From Ottowia sp. (lineage in GTDB: Bacteria; Pseudomonadota; Gammaproteobacteria; Burkholderiales; Burkholderiaceae_C): a stretch of 13,156 bases of DNA. A model generated the notes under the pieces. That model did no database searches. It worked only from the letters and a program-made list of their open reading frames with translations, and was not told the DNA's origin. Positions 1-6,284 of the stretch are shown here, piece by piece (the first letter of the stretch is position 1; each line of letters opens with the position of its first letter). The stretch is taken from assembly GCA_023228705.1 (NCBI GenBank), contig JALOAS010000088.1, positions 1 to 13,156 on the forward strand. Direction: 5' to 3'. A program made the translations under genes and the position numbers.

Positions 1-1
1 G

Positions 2-403
2 GTCGGCGCTGCCCAACCCGGCCCGCAGCTCACGCTGCCCAGGATCAGCCTGCGGGTGGGTTTGCACCAGCTTGACGTCCAGGTGGCGCGCCGGCCACAG
101 GAGCGCCAGATCGGGCTCATGTACAGGCGCGAGCTGCCCGAGCACGAGGGCATGCTGTTTGTTTTCAACGCGCCCGCCGTGCAGTGCTTCTGGATGAAGA
201 ACACGCTGGTCCCGCTCACCGCCGCGTTCATCGCCGACGACGGCACCATCGTCAACCTGGCCGACATGGAGCCGGAGAGCACGGACAGCCACTGTTCCAC
301 AGAACCCGTGCGCTACGTGCTCGAGGCCAACCAGGGCTGGTTTGCAGCCAGGCACATAGCCGCGGGGCGGAAGGTGGGCGGCCTGCCCGCTTCTCCCCCC
401 TGA
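2..403 (+). CDS. DUF192 family protein, 5' end cut off by the window
   Basis: The reading frame is open from base 2, so the true start lies before the window; the in-frame GTG at 56 is inside the domain and is not a credible start. The visible protein carries the DUF192 signature: RRPQERQIGLMYRREL, then EGMLFVF, then CFWMKNTLVPLTAAFI and a following DDGTIVNLADM strand. The family has no firmly established biochemical role; many members are small exported or periplasmic proteins. The first visible residues (VGAAQPGPQ) would fit the end of a signal peptide with an Ala-rich cleavage site, but the hydrophobic part is not in view, so export is inference. The gene converges on the Fe-S scaffold gene 70 bases downstream. 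Family assignment is secure; function is unknown. Confidence 0.88.
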   Translation, partial: VGAAQPGPQLTLPRISLRVGLHQLDVQVARRPQERQIGLMYRRELPEHEGMLFVFNAPAVQCFWMKNTLVPLTAAFIADDGTIVNLADMEPESTDSHCSTEPVRYVLEANQGWFAARHIAAGRKVGGLPASPP

Positions 404-406
404 TGC

Positions 407-478
407 GCGCCGCGCCCAGTGCGGCGCCCACCCGGGCGGCCGCTGCCGGCGAACACCTGAACCGCGCTTGCTTCAGGT
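407..478. terminator. Two hairpins between convergent genes, possible terminator region
   Basis: Between the converging genes there are two inverted repeats. Arms GCGCCGC (407-413) and GCGGCGC (421-427) enclose a 7-base loop. Arms ACCTGAA (455-461) and TTCAGGT (472-478) enclose a 10-base loop, and the second arm overlaps the stop codon of the - strand gene. Neither is followed by a T-run on either strand, so intrinsic termination is not shown. Confidence 0.35.
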
Positions 479-892
479 ACGCACCCGGTCAAACAGCTGC
501 GCCAGCGCCTTGAACGGCAGCATGGCCGATCCATGGCGGGACGGGATGTCCTGTGCAAAGGAGAAGAAGGTCAGCTCGGGCCAGTCGCAGGAGTCGGATT
601 CGCCCTTGAGGATGGCCTGCATCTGCGCGCCGACGCGGCGCACCGTTGCCGCGTCCAGCTCGCTGCGGCGGGCGATGACGATGGCCGTGCTGGCCTGCCC
701 CAGCGCGCAGGCGCGGACGCGCCAGCCCAGCTGCTGCACCCGGCCGCCTGCGATGACCGCGTCCAGCGTCAGCTCGCTGCCGCAGACGGGGCTGCGCACG
801 CGCACCGTCTCGACTCCCGGGCCCTCGAGACGGCGATCCTGCCGCACCACGCGCGCGTACGCCTTGAGCTGCCGGTACAGCTCCTCGATCAT
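473..892 (-). CDS. IscU/NifU-like iron-sulfur cluster scaffold protein
   Basis: The 139-residue product has the U-type scaffold layout. These proteins hold a nascent [2Fe-2S] or [4Fe-4S] cluster before passing it to apoproteins in the cytoplasm. Visible motifs are SPVCGSEL (Cys37) and RACALGQAS (Cys62), matching the first two ligand cysteines of IscU. The third ligand region reads SRHGSAMLPFKAL (119-131), with Ser122 where IscU-type proteins have Cys; another Cys sits at 102. The Asp that follows the first Cys-Gly in IscU is Ser39 here. I chose the ATG at 892 because the family alignment starts there; an in-frame ATG at 1018 would add 42 residues translated through the sodB terminator. No iscS, sufS or other Isc/Suf gene is in the window. 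Fold assignment is good; scaffold activity is uncertain because of the missing ligand. Confidence 0.8.
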   Translation of the reverse strand: MIEELYRQLKAYARVVRQDRRLEGPGVETVRVRSPVCGSELTLDAVIAGGRVQQLGWRVRACALGQASTAIVIARRSELDAATVRRVGAQMQAILKGESDSCDWPELTFFSFAQDIPSRHGSAMLPFKALAQLFDRVRT

Positions 893-949
893 CGATTCAT
901 GCGAAAGTGCTTGCAAGATCCTGCCCGCTGGCTTGCTCAAAGCACCCCA

Positions 950-955
950 AGCATA
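950..955 (-). promoter_or_regulatory. Weak -10-like element upstream of the Fe-S scaffold gene
   Basis: On the - strand TATGCT lies between the sodB terminator and the scaffold start, 57 bases before the ATG. The hexamer 17 bases upstream (TTTTCT) is part of the terminator T-run and is a poor -35. An own promoter is expected after a terminator, but this assignment is tentative. Confidence 0.25.
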
Positions 956-969
956 GCGCGTTCGCGCGC

Positions 970-996
970 AAAAGAAAAGCCGCCCGGCGGGCGGCT
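970..996 (-). terminator. Rho-independent terminator of sodB
   Basis: Reading the - strand just after the sodB stop, arms AGCCGCCC and GGGCGGCT form a perfect 8-bp GC-rich stem (978-985 with 989-996) around a 3-base loop. It is followed directly by TTTTCTTTT (977-970, counting the last stem T). Stem plus T-run is the classic intrinsic terminator. It separates sodB from the scaffold gene, so the two are probably not one operon. Confidence 0.9.
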
Positions 997-1017
997 CGTG
1001 CTTGCATGGTGCGGGCA

Positions 1018-1599
1018 TCAGCCAAAGTTCTTGGCAGCAAAGTCCCAGTTGATGAGCTTGTCAAGCACGGTATCTACAAAGGTGCCGCGCGCGTTGCGGT
1101 AGTCGATGTAGTAGGCATGCTCCCAGACGTCCACCGTGAGCAGCGCGGTATCGGACGTGGTCAGCAGGTTGGCTGCGTTGCTGGTGTTGACGATGTCCAC
1201 GCTGCCGTCGCCCTTCTTGGCCAGCCAGGTCCAGCCGCTGCCAAAGTTGGCGCCGGCACTGGCTGCAAAAGCCTTCTTGAACTCGGCCACCGAGCCCCAT
1301 TTCTTGTTGATGGCCTCCAGCAGCGCACCGCTGGGCTCGCCACCGCCACCCGGCTTCATGCTGTGCCAGAAAAAGGTGTGATTCCAGACCTGGGCAGCCT
1401 GGTTGTAGATGCCGCCGCTGGCTTTCTTGATGATGTCTTCCAGCGACATGTCCGCGTACTCGCTGCCCTTTTGCAGCTCATTGAGCTTGTTGACATACGC
1501 CTGATGGTGCTTGCCGTAGTGGTATTCCATGGTCTCCTTGCTGATCACGGGGGCCAGCGCGTCCATGGCATAGGGGAGTTCGGGCAATTTGCGTTCCAT
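1018..1599 (-). CDS. sodB: Superoxide dismutase, iron type
   Basis: This 193-residue enzyme converts superoxide to O2 and H2O2 in the cytoplasm. The metal ligands fall at the usual FeSOD positions: His27 (EYHYGKHH), His74 (VWNHTFFWH), Asp157 and His161 (DVWEHAYYIDY). Gln70 in NQAAQVWNH is the outer-sphere Gln placement typical of iron rather than manganese enzymes. Length and N-terminus (MERKLPELPYAMDALAP) match the family exactly. The ATG at 1599 is chosen because it gives this N-terminus and is preceded by AAAGGA at a good distance; the in-frame ATG at 1626 would add nine unconserved residues (MRKEKGRKT). It lies 110 bases downstream of xseA and ends in a clear terminator. Metal preference is inferred from residues; cambialistic use cannot be excluded. 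Confidence 0.97.
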   Translation of the reverse strand: MERKLPELPYAMDALAPVISKETMEYHYGKHHQAYVNKLNELQKGSEYADMSLEDIIKKASGGIYNQAAQVWNHTFFWHSMKPGGGGEPSGALLEAINKKWGSVAEFKKAFAASAGANFGSGWTWLAKKGDGSVDIVNTSNAANLLTTSDTALLTVDVWEHAYYIDYRNARGTFVDTVLDKLINWDFAAKNFG

Positions 1600-1698
1600 G
1601 GTTTTTCGTCCTTTCTCTTTTCTCAAACCGGGAATTCACAGCGCCCGTCAGCCTGGCCGACGGCAATCGGCCGGCAACGCAGGCGCTGGAACGTCTCC

Positions 1699-1704
1699 AT
1701 TGTA
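1699..1704 (-). promoter_or_regulatory. Possible -10 element for sodB
   Basis: TACAAT on the - strand, just after the xseA stop, is one mismatch from TATAAT and would give a leader of roughly 90 bases before the sodB ATG. No acceptable -35 hexamer lies 16-18 bases upstream. I see no other strong candidate in the 110-base gap. Confidence 0.35.
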
Positions 1705-1709
1705 GGAAC

Positions 1710-3110
1710 TCAGCGCAGGTCACGTGCTGTAACGGTCACGTGCAGTCGCCCATCGGCCAGGCGGGCGCTCAAGCGGTCGCCGGTGGCTGCGTCCTGCGCC
1801 CGCGTCACGGGCTGTCCGGCCACGTCTTCCAGCCAGGCATAGCCGCGCTGCAGGACCAGTTGCGGATCGAGCAACGCCAGGCGCAGCGCGGCGCGATCCA
1901 GCCGCTGCGCCTGCATGCGCATGGCCTGCGCCACGGTCTGGAGCAGGCGCTCGCGCATGCGCAGCAGCGCGGCATCGGCCTGCGCGAGGGCGGGCGGCAG
2001 CGCCCGCTGCATGCGTTGGGCCGCAGCATCAAGCTGCGCGCGCCGTTCGCGAAGCAAGGCGCGGCCGCCCAGGCGCAGCTGCTCGCTGGCGCGCGCCAGG
2101 CGCAGCTGCTCGCCAGCCACGAATTCCGACGGCCGTCCCAGCCGCTGCGCCAGCCCGTCCATGCGCTGCGCCTCGCCGTCGAGCCGATGCTGCACAAGCT
2201 GCACCAGCCGCGCGTGGACGGCAGCCAGCGTCTCCAGGTGCTGCTGGCGCGGGCTGCAAACCAGCTCGGCTGCCGCCGTCGGCGTGGGCGCCCGCACATC
2301 GGCAACAAAATCGGCAATCGTGAAGTCGGTCTCGTGCCCCACGCCGGCCACGACAGGGACCGGACTGGCCGCGATCACCCGCGCCAGCTGCTCGTCATTG
2401 AACGCCCACAGATCCTCGATGGAGCCGCCGCCACGGGCCAGCACGATCACGTCCACGGGCCGGGCCGGGTCGGCCGCCTGCGCGTACAGCCGCTGCAGCG
2501 CTTCCTGCAGCCGCAGCGGCGCGAGCTCGCCCTGCACCGCGGCCGGCGCCACGTAAACCGGGACGTGCGGCGCACGCCGCGCCAGCGTCGTCAGGATGTC
2601 GTGCAGCGCCGCGGCCTGCGCCGACGTGACCACGCCGACGCCGCGCGGAAACGCCGGCAGCACCCGCTTTCTTTCGGCATCAAAGAGGCCTTCCGCCTGC
2701 AACCGGTCCTTGAGCCGCAGGAACGCCTCGAACAGCGCCCCCTGCCCCGCGCGCAGCAGCGACTCGACCACCAGCTGCAGGTCGCCGCGCGCCTCGTACA
2801 CGGCCAGGCGGCCCCGCGCCTCGACCTGGTCGCCATCCCGCGGCATGAAATCAAGCAGGCTGGCGCTGCGGCGAAACAGCGCGCAACGCAGCTGTCCGCT
2901 CGCGTCCTTGATCGCAAAATAGCAGTGCCCGCTGCCGGCCTGCCTGAACCCGGTCACTTCGCCGCGAACAGCCACCGGGTTGAACCGCGCCGCCACCGCG
3001 TCGCCCAGCGCGCGCAGCAGCGCGCCGACCGGCCAGACCGGCGGCGCCATGGGTGTCACGCCCGAGCTGTCTTGAAATACATCAACTTGCACGCGATTTC
3101 GTCCCGACAT
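1710..3110 (-). CDS. xseA: Exonuclease VII large subunit
   Basis: XseA is the catalytic large subunit of exonuclease VII, which degrades single-stranded DNA from both ends into short oligonucleotides; it acts with several small XseB subunits, not encoded here. The 466-residue product has the expected order: an N-terminal OB-fold (about 24-120, with VRGEVTGFRQAGSGHCYFAI), the nuclease domain with ARGGGSIEDLWAFNDE (225-240) and GVGHETDFTIADFVAD (256-271) followed by APTPTAAAEL, then a long Arg/Gln/Leu-rich helical region fit for the coiled-coil stalk, and a C-terminal DPQLVLQRGYAWLED segment. The start is uncertain. ATG at 3110 is used here; ATG at 3050 gives 446 residues and begins nearer the conserved OB-fold; ATG at 3272 adds 54 low-complexity residues and is unlikely. 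None has a strong ribosome binding site. It is divergent from exbB. Confidence 0.95.
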   Translation of the reverse strand: MSGRNRVQVDVFQDSSGVTPMAPPVWPVGALLRALGDAVAARFNPVAVRGEVTGFRQAGSGHCYFAIKDASGQLRCALFRRSASLLDFMPRDGDQVEARGRLAVYEARGDLQLVVESLLRAGQGALFEAFLRLKDRLQAEGLFDAERKRVLPAFPRGVGVVTSAQAAALHDILTTLARRAPHVPVYVAPAAVQGELAPLRLQEALQRLYAQAADPARPVDVIVLARGGGSIEDLWAFNDEQLARVIAASPVPVVAGVGHETDFTIADFVADVRAPTPTAAAELVCSPRQQHLETLAAVHARLVQLVQHRLDGEAQRMDGLAQRLGRPSEFVAGEQLRLARASEQLRLGGRALLRERRAQLDAAAQRMQRALPPALAQADAALLRMRERLLQTVAQAMRMQAQRLDRAALRLALLDPQLVLQRGYAWLEDVAGQPVTRAQDAATGDRLSARLADGRLHVTVTARDLR

Positions 3111-3525
3111 TGCAGCGCACAAGCCCGGCGCCCCCGATCGCAGGTCCCAGCCGCGCACACGGCGGCCGCGCTTGCGGCCTGCGGCGCCGCGTGGCGCGCC
3201 CAGTACTCCACAACCCGCTGCGGGCCCGGCCAGCGGGCCGCGAATGGGGCGCAAAGCCTGTTGACTTGGCACATATCATTGTTTTTCAACAAGTTCCCGT
3301 CGCCTGAAAATTGAACAATCCAGCAAACAATGCATGAATGCTGACCCCGGCGCGCGCTCCGGCCCGGTTGTCCACAAAGTTATCCACACAAACCGTGCAC
3401 GACTTGGGCTGGCCCGACCGGCGCCCGGCCCCGCACGGGCTTGATGGATAATCGGCCGTGCATGCCCCTGGCTCACGAGCCAGCGCGCCACCCGCGGCGC
3501 GCGGAAAATCCGTCGGAGATAGTCC
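3111..3525. other. Divergent intergenic region between xseA and exbB, no gene
   Basis: About 415 bases without a credible gene. The part near xseA (3111-3255) is GC-rich. From about 3261 to 3345 it is clearly AT-richer than the surroundings and holds a small inverted repeat, TTGTT then AACAA (3279-3293). A DnaA-box pair follows at 3368-3388. TTGACT at 3261-3266 is a good -35 hexamer on the + strand, but no matching -10 lies 16-18 bases downstream. GATAAT at 3447-3452 could be a -10 for exbB but lacks a -35. Promoters for both genes should lie here, yet I cannot fix them. Confidence 0.6.
3368..3388 (+). promoter_or_regulatory. Pair of DnaA-box-like 9-mers
   Basis: TTATCCACA at 3380-3388 matches the DnaA box consensus TTATNCACA exactly. 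TTGTCCACA at 3368-3376 differs by one base, has the same orientation and starts 12 bases earlier. The pair sits next to an AT-rich stretch. The neighbouring genes are not the usual dnaA/dnaN/gyrB set of a chromosomal origin, so a DnaA regulatory or titration site is more likely than oriC. Chance occurrence is possible, though two same-direction boxes this close argue against it. Confidence 0.5.
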
Positions 3526-4170
3526 TTGCTCTCGATCATACAAGCTGCCGGCTGGCCGATCTGGCCGCTGGTCCTGTGCTCCATCCTGGCGCTGGCGTTC
3601 ATCGTCGAGCGCTTCATCTCGCTGCGGCGGTCGCGCATTTATTCCCGGGGCCTGGTCGATGAAGCCATCCGCGTTTCCGCAACCGCGGTGCCCGGCCCTG
3701 AAGTCATCGCGCAGCTGGAGCAATACAACCTGCTGGGGCAAATCCTGGCCGCCGGCTGGCGTACGGTCCACGCCAAGCCCAACTGCAGCATCGACGAGAT
3801 GCGCGCCAACGTGGAAGCAGCCGGCCGCGCCGCGGCGCACCAGATGCAGCGCTACCTGCCGGCGCTGGGCAGCATCGCGTCCGGCGCGCCGCTGCTGGGC
3901 CTGTTTGGCACGGTCATTGGCATGATAGAGATCTTCGGCTCGCAAGCGCCCGCCGGCGCGCTCACCGGTGGCAACCCGGCCGAACTGGCACACGGCATCT
4001 CGGTGGCGCTGTACAACACCGCGTTCGGCCTCATCATCGCTATCCCGACGCTGTTTTTCTGGCAGTATTTCCGCGCCCGCGTCAGCGGCTACGTGATCGA
4101 GCTGGAAACCGACGCCGAACGCTTTGCGCGTCACCTGGAAACGCTGTGCCCGGTCCGGGGGAGGACCTGA
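3526..4170 (+). CDS. exbB: MotA/TolQ/ExbB proton channel family protein, ExbB-like
   Basis: ExbB-type proteins form the inner-membrane proton channel that, with ExbD, energises TonB-dependent or Tol-like transport. The 214-residue product has three predicted membrane segments: about 10-28 (WPIWPLVLCSILALAFIV), 117-137 and 160-182. The family motif GAPLLGLFGTVIGMIEIF is at 120-137, and the third segment reads ISVALYNTAFGLIIAIPTLF. The start is a TTG at 3526: GGAG at 3514-3517 stands at ribosome-binding distance, and the resulting N-terminus (MLSIIQAAGWPIWPL) fits the family. exbD follows three bases after the stop. No tonB gene is in the window, so whether the pair serves TonB, a Tol-like role or something linked to the lipid A genes is open. 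Confidence 0.93.
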   Translation: MLSIIQAAGWPIWPLVLCSILALAFIVERFISLRRSRIYSRGLVDEAIRVSATAVPGPEVIAQLEQYNLLGQILAAGWRTVHAKPNCSIDEMRANVEAAGRAAAHQMQRYLPALGSIASGAPLLGLFGTVIGMIEIFGSQAPAGALTGGNPAELAHGISVALYNTAFGLIIAIPTLFFWQYFRARVSGYVIELETDAERFARHLETLCPVRGRT

Positions 4171-4173
4171 GCG

Positions 4174-4590
4174 GTGAAATTCAGCGCAACCACCGAGGAA
4201 GAGCCGAAGATCGACCTGGTGCCGTTCATAGACGTGCTGCTCGTGATCCTGATCTTTCTCATGCTGACCACCACCTACAGCAGGTACACCGAACTGGAGC
4301 TCACGCTGCCCGTTGCCAGCGAGGATGCCAGCGAGCCGGACGAGCCCAGGCAGGTCACGGTCACGGTCAGCCGGGATGGCCGCTACGCCGTGGACGCGCA
4401 CGCGCTGCAAAGCCACAGCGCCGAGGCGGTATCGGACGCGTTGCGCAGCGCCGGCGCCACGCCCGAGACGCGGCTGATCATCAGCGCCGATGCCGCCAGC
4501 GCGCACCAGTCGGTGGTCACGGTCATGGACGCGGCCAGGCGCGTCGGCCTGACGCAGATCACGTTCCTGGCGCAAACCGGCAGCCTCTGA
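4174..4590 (+). CDS. exbD: ExbD/TolR family biopolymer transport protein
   Basis: ExbD partners ExbB; its single membrane helix carries the proton-responsive Asp and its periplasmic domain transmits the force. In this 138-residue protein, KIDLVPFIDVLLVILIFLM (12-30) is the membrane segment with the key Asp at residue 20. The rest is a periplasmic domain with the usual pattern of strands (VTVTVSRDGRYAVD) and the closing region LIISADAASAHQSVVTVMDAARRVGLTQITF. The start is GTG at 4174, with GGGGGAGGA just upstream inside the end of exbB, suggesting translational coupling. lpxK begins eight bases after the stop, so the three are almost certainly co-transcribed. Confidence 0.95.
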   Translation: MKFSATTEEEPKIDLVPFIDVLLVILIFLMLTTTYSRYTELELTLPVASEDASEPDEPRQVTVTVSRDGRYAVDAHALQSHSAEAVSDALRSAGATPETRLIISADAASAHQSVVTVMDAARRVGLTQITFLAQTGSL

Positions 4591-4598
4591 GGGCGCAC

Positions 4599-5630
4599 GT
4601 GCAGCCCCGCCAGCACGCGACCGCGCAGGACACGCTGCGCGCGGCCTGGCAAAAGCGCGGGCTGCTGGCCCGGACGCTGCTGCCGCTGGCCTGGCTCCAT
4701 GCGGCCCTGGCCGGCCTGCACCGCGGACTGTACCGCCTGCGCTGGCTGCGTCAGCATCAGCTTCCGGTGCCGGTCGTCGTCATCGGCAACGTGGTTGCCG
4801 GCGGCGCGGGCAAGACACCCACCGCGCTGGCGGTCGTCCGGCATCTCGGAGACCGGGGCTGGCGCCCCGGCGTCCTCTCGCGTGGCTATGGCCGCCGCGA
4901 CCACGGCGTGCACCTGGTCAGTGTGCATTCGGACCCGCTCACGGTTGGCGACGAGCCCCTGCTGCTGCACCGCAAGAGCGGCGTTCCGGTGGCCGTCGCC
5001 GCGCAGCGCAGCCGCGCCGGGCAGGCGCTGCTGGCCGCGCACCCCGACGTCGACGTGCTGGTCTGCGACGACGGCCTGCAGCACCTGGCGCTGGCGCGCG
5101 ACCTGGAAATCTGCGTCTTTGACCAGCGCGGCACCGGCAACGGCTGGCTGCTGCCGGCCGGGCCGCTGCGCGAGCGCTGGCCACGTGCCGTGGACCTGGT
5201 GCTGCTGACCGAGCCGCTGGCCCGGCCCCTGCCCCGCGGCGACGCCGGCCCCGTCTCCATCCACCAGGCCAGCCGGCAGCTCGCGCCGTATGCCTGCAAC
5301 GCCCGCGGGCAGCGTGTGGCGCTGGGTGAGCTGAACGACCAGGCCGTCACGGCGGTGGCCGCGATCGCCCGGCCCGAGGCTTTCTTTGCCATGCTGCAGG
5401 AATCCGGCCTTGCGCTGGCGCAAGCCATCGCCCTGCCCGACCACTTTGACTTTGTCCGGGAAGAAGACTGGATGCGCAGCGCCGACGTGCTGGTCTGCAC
5501 GGAAAAAGACGCGGTCAAGCTGCGCCGCCACCGCCCGGACGCGCTGGCGGTGCCACTGCAGCTGCAGGTGCCGCCATCGTTTTTTGCCGAACTGGACCGG
5601 CGGCTCGCACAAGTCACGCGTGCCGGCTGA
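4599..5630 (+). CDS. lpxK: Tetraacyldisaccharide 4'-kinase
   Basis: LpxK phosphorylates the 4' position of the tetraacyldisaccharide-1-phosphate precursor of lipid A at the inner face of the inner membrane, using ATP. The 343-residue product has an N-terminal hydrophobic helix (about 23-47), a P-loop GNVVAGGAGKTP (63-74), SRGYGRR (94-100), VGDEP (116-120), the CDDGLQHLAL motif (156-165), AGPLRE (187-192), LPDHFDF (279-285) and CTEKDAVKL (300-308). All are characteristic of LpxK, and the length is near the usual 330. I chose GTG at 4599: GAGGG overlapping the exbD stop gives a ribosome binding site, and no ATG lies close. The frame stays open upstream into exbD, so longer versions are frame read-through. 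kdsB lies three genes downstream. Confidence 0.95.
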   Translation: MQPRQHATAQDTLRAAWQKRGLLARTLLPLAWLHAALAGLHRGLYRLRWLRQHQLPVPVVVIGNVVAGGAGKTPTALAVVRHLGDRGWRPGVLSRGYGRRDHGVHLVSVHSDPLTVGDEPLLLHRKSGVPVAVAAQRSRAGQALLAAHPDVDVLVCDDGLQHLALARDLEICVFDQRGTGNGWLLPAGPLRERWPRAVDLVLLTEPLARPLPRGDAGPVSIHQASRQLAPYACNARGQRVALGELNDQAVTAVAAIARPEAFFAMLQESGLALAQAIALPDHFDFVREEDWMRSADVLVCTEKDAVKLRRHRPDALAVPLQLQVPPSFFAELDRRLAQVTRAG

Positions 5631-5712
5631 CAGTACACTGATTCCGTTGCCCCACCGCTGCCGGCCATCGCCTCATGCCGTCCTTGTACGCCCAACCCGC
5701 CCAGCCCCACCG

Positions 5713-6045
5713 ATGAAAGCCTGGTTTTTTCTTGCCCTGGCCGTTGCCGCCGAAGTTGCCGCCACCAGCGCGCTGAAGGCAAGCGACGGGTTCAGCCGGC
5801 TGCAGCCCTCGCTCATCGTCGTGCTGGGCTACGGCGTCGCGTTCTACCTGCTGGCGCTGACGCTGCGCAGCATTCCGGTGGGGATTGCATACGCGATCTG
5901 GTCGGGACTGGGCACCGTGCTCATTGCCTTGGCGGGCTGGTGGCTGTATGGTCAGCGGCTGGACGCGGCCGCGCTGGCCGGAATCGCGCTCATCATTGCC
6001 GGCGTGCTCGTCATGAATCTTTTTTCAAGCGCCACGCCGCGCTGA
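5713..6045 (+). CDS. Small multidrug resistance (SMR) transporter, EmrE/Qac type
   Basis: SMR proteins are four-helix inner-membrane antiporters, working as dimers, that swap protons for cationic drugs or related compounds. The product has exactly 110 residues, like EmrE. Visible key residues are Glu14 (AVAAEVAATSALKASDGF), Tyr40, Pro55, Tyr60 and Trp63 (SIPVGIAYAIWSGLGTV); EmrE's Tyr4 is Trp here. The Glu-Val-x-x-Thr pattern after Glu14 and the GFSRLQPS turn point to the drug-exporting Qac branch rather than the guanidinium (Gdx/SugE) branch. Four hydrophobic segments lie at about 3-20, 33-51, 57-77 and 86-105. The ATG at 5713 is used because it gives this standard N-terminus; the frame is open further upstream within lpxK. 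It sits 82 bases after lpxK and 23 before the Trm112-like gene. The natural substrate is unknown. Confidence 0.93.
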   Translation: MKAWFFLALAVAAEVAATSALKASDGFSRLQPSLIVVLGYGVAFYLLALTLRSIPVGIAYAIWSGLGTVLIALAGWWLYGQRLDAAALAGIALIIAGVLVMNLFSSATPR

Positions 6046-6068
6046 CCCACCGCAAACGCCCACGAGCC

Positions 6069-6275
6069 ATGGATACCAAACTGCTGTCGCTGCTGGTCTG
6101 CCCGGTCACCAAGGGTCCGCTGGACTACGACCGGGACAGGCAGGAACTGATTTCCCGGTCCGCGCGCCTGGCGTACCCCATCCGGGACGACATTCCCATC
6201 ATGCTGGAGAGCGAGGCGCGCACGCTGTCCGACGCCGAGCTGGACGCGCTGCCGCCGCGCACGCCGCTGGTCTGA
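6069..6275 (+). CDS. Trm112/YcaR-like small protein
   Basis: A 68-residue protein of the Trm112 family, known in many bacteria as YcaR. It begins MDTKLLSLLVCPVTKGPL, followed by LDYDRDRQELISR and ARLAYPIRDDIPIML, the conserved core of the family. Eukaryotic Trm112 activates methyltransferases; the bacterial role is not settled. Only one cysteine (Cys11) remains of the zinc-knuckle cysteines seen in some relatives. The gene is next to kdsB (nine-base gap), as in many proteobacteria, which supports the assignment and co-transcription. The ATG at 6069 gives the standard N-terminus; no strong ribosome binding site is seen. Confidence 0.92.
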   Translation: MDTKLLSLLVCPVTKGPLDYDRDRQELISRSARLAYPIRDDIPIMLESEARTLSDAELDALPPRTPLV

Positions 6276-6284
6276 GCCGGGCCC

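Noticed and set aside
893..1018. A longer form of the Fe-S scaffold gene starting at the ATG at 1018
   Set aside because: The extra 42 residues would be translated through the sodB terminator hairpin and T-run and do not resemble the family; the start at 892 fits.
3261..3290. A sigma-70 promoter from TTGACT at 3261
   Set aside because: The hexamers 16-18 bases downstream (TTTCAA, TTCAAC) are poor -10 elements, and the start would be over 200 bases from exbB.
1740..3314. A 524-codon open frame on the + strand opposite xseA
   Set aside because: No domain is recognisable and the composition is that of an antisense shadow; xseA on the other strand is certain.
3368..3388. A full chromosomal origin of replication at the DnaA-box pair
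   Set aside because: Only two boxes are visible, and dnaA, dnaN, gyrB, rpmH or parAB are not nearby.
3286..4575. A 429-codon open frame on the - strand opposite exbB and exbD, spanning the DnaA-box region
   Set aside because: Low-complexity shadow composition; exbB and exbD have clear membrane motifs and ribosome binding sites.
4383..5612. A 409-codon open frame on the - strand opposite lpxK
   Set aside because: It lies antisense to all the lpxK motifs and has no family features of its own.
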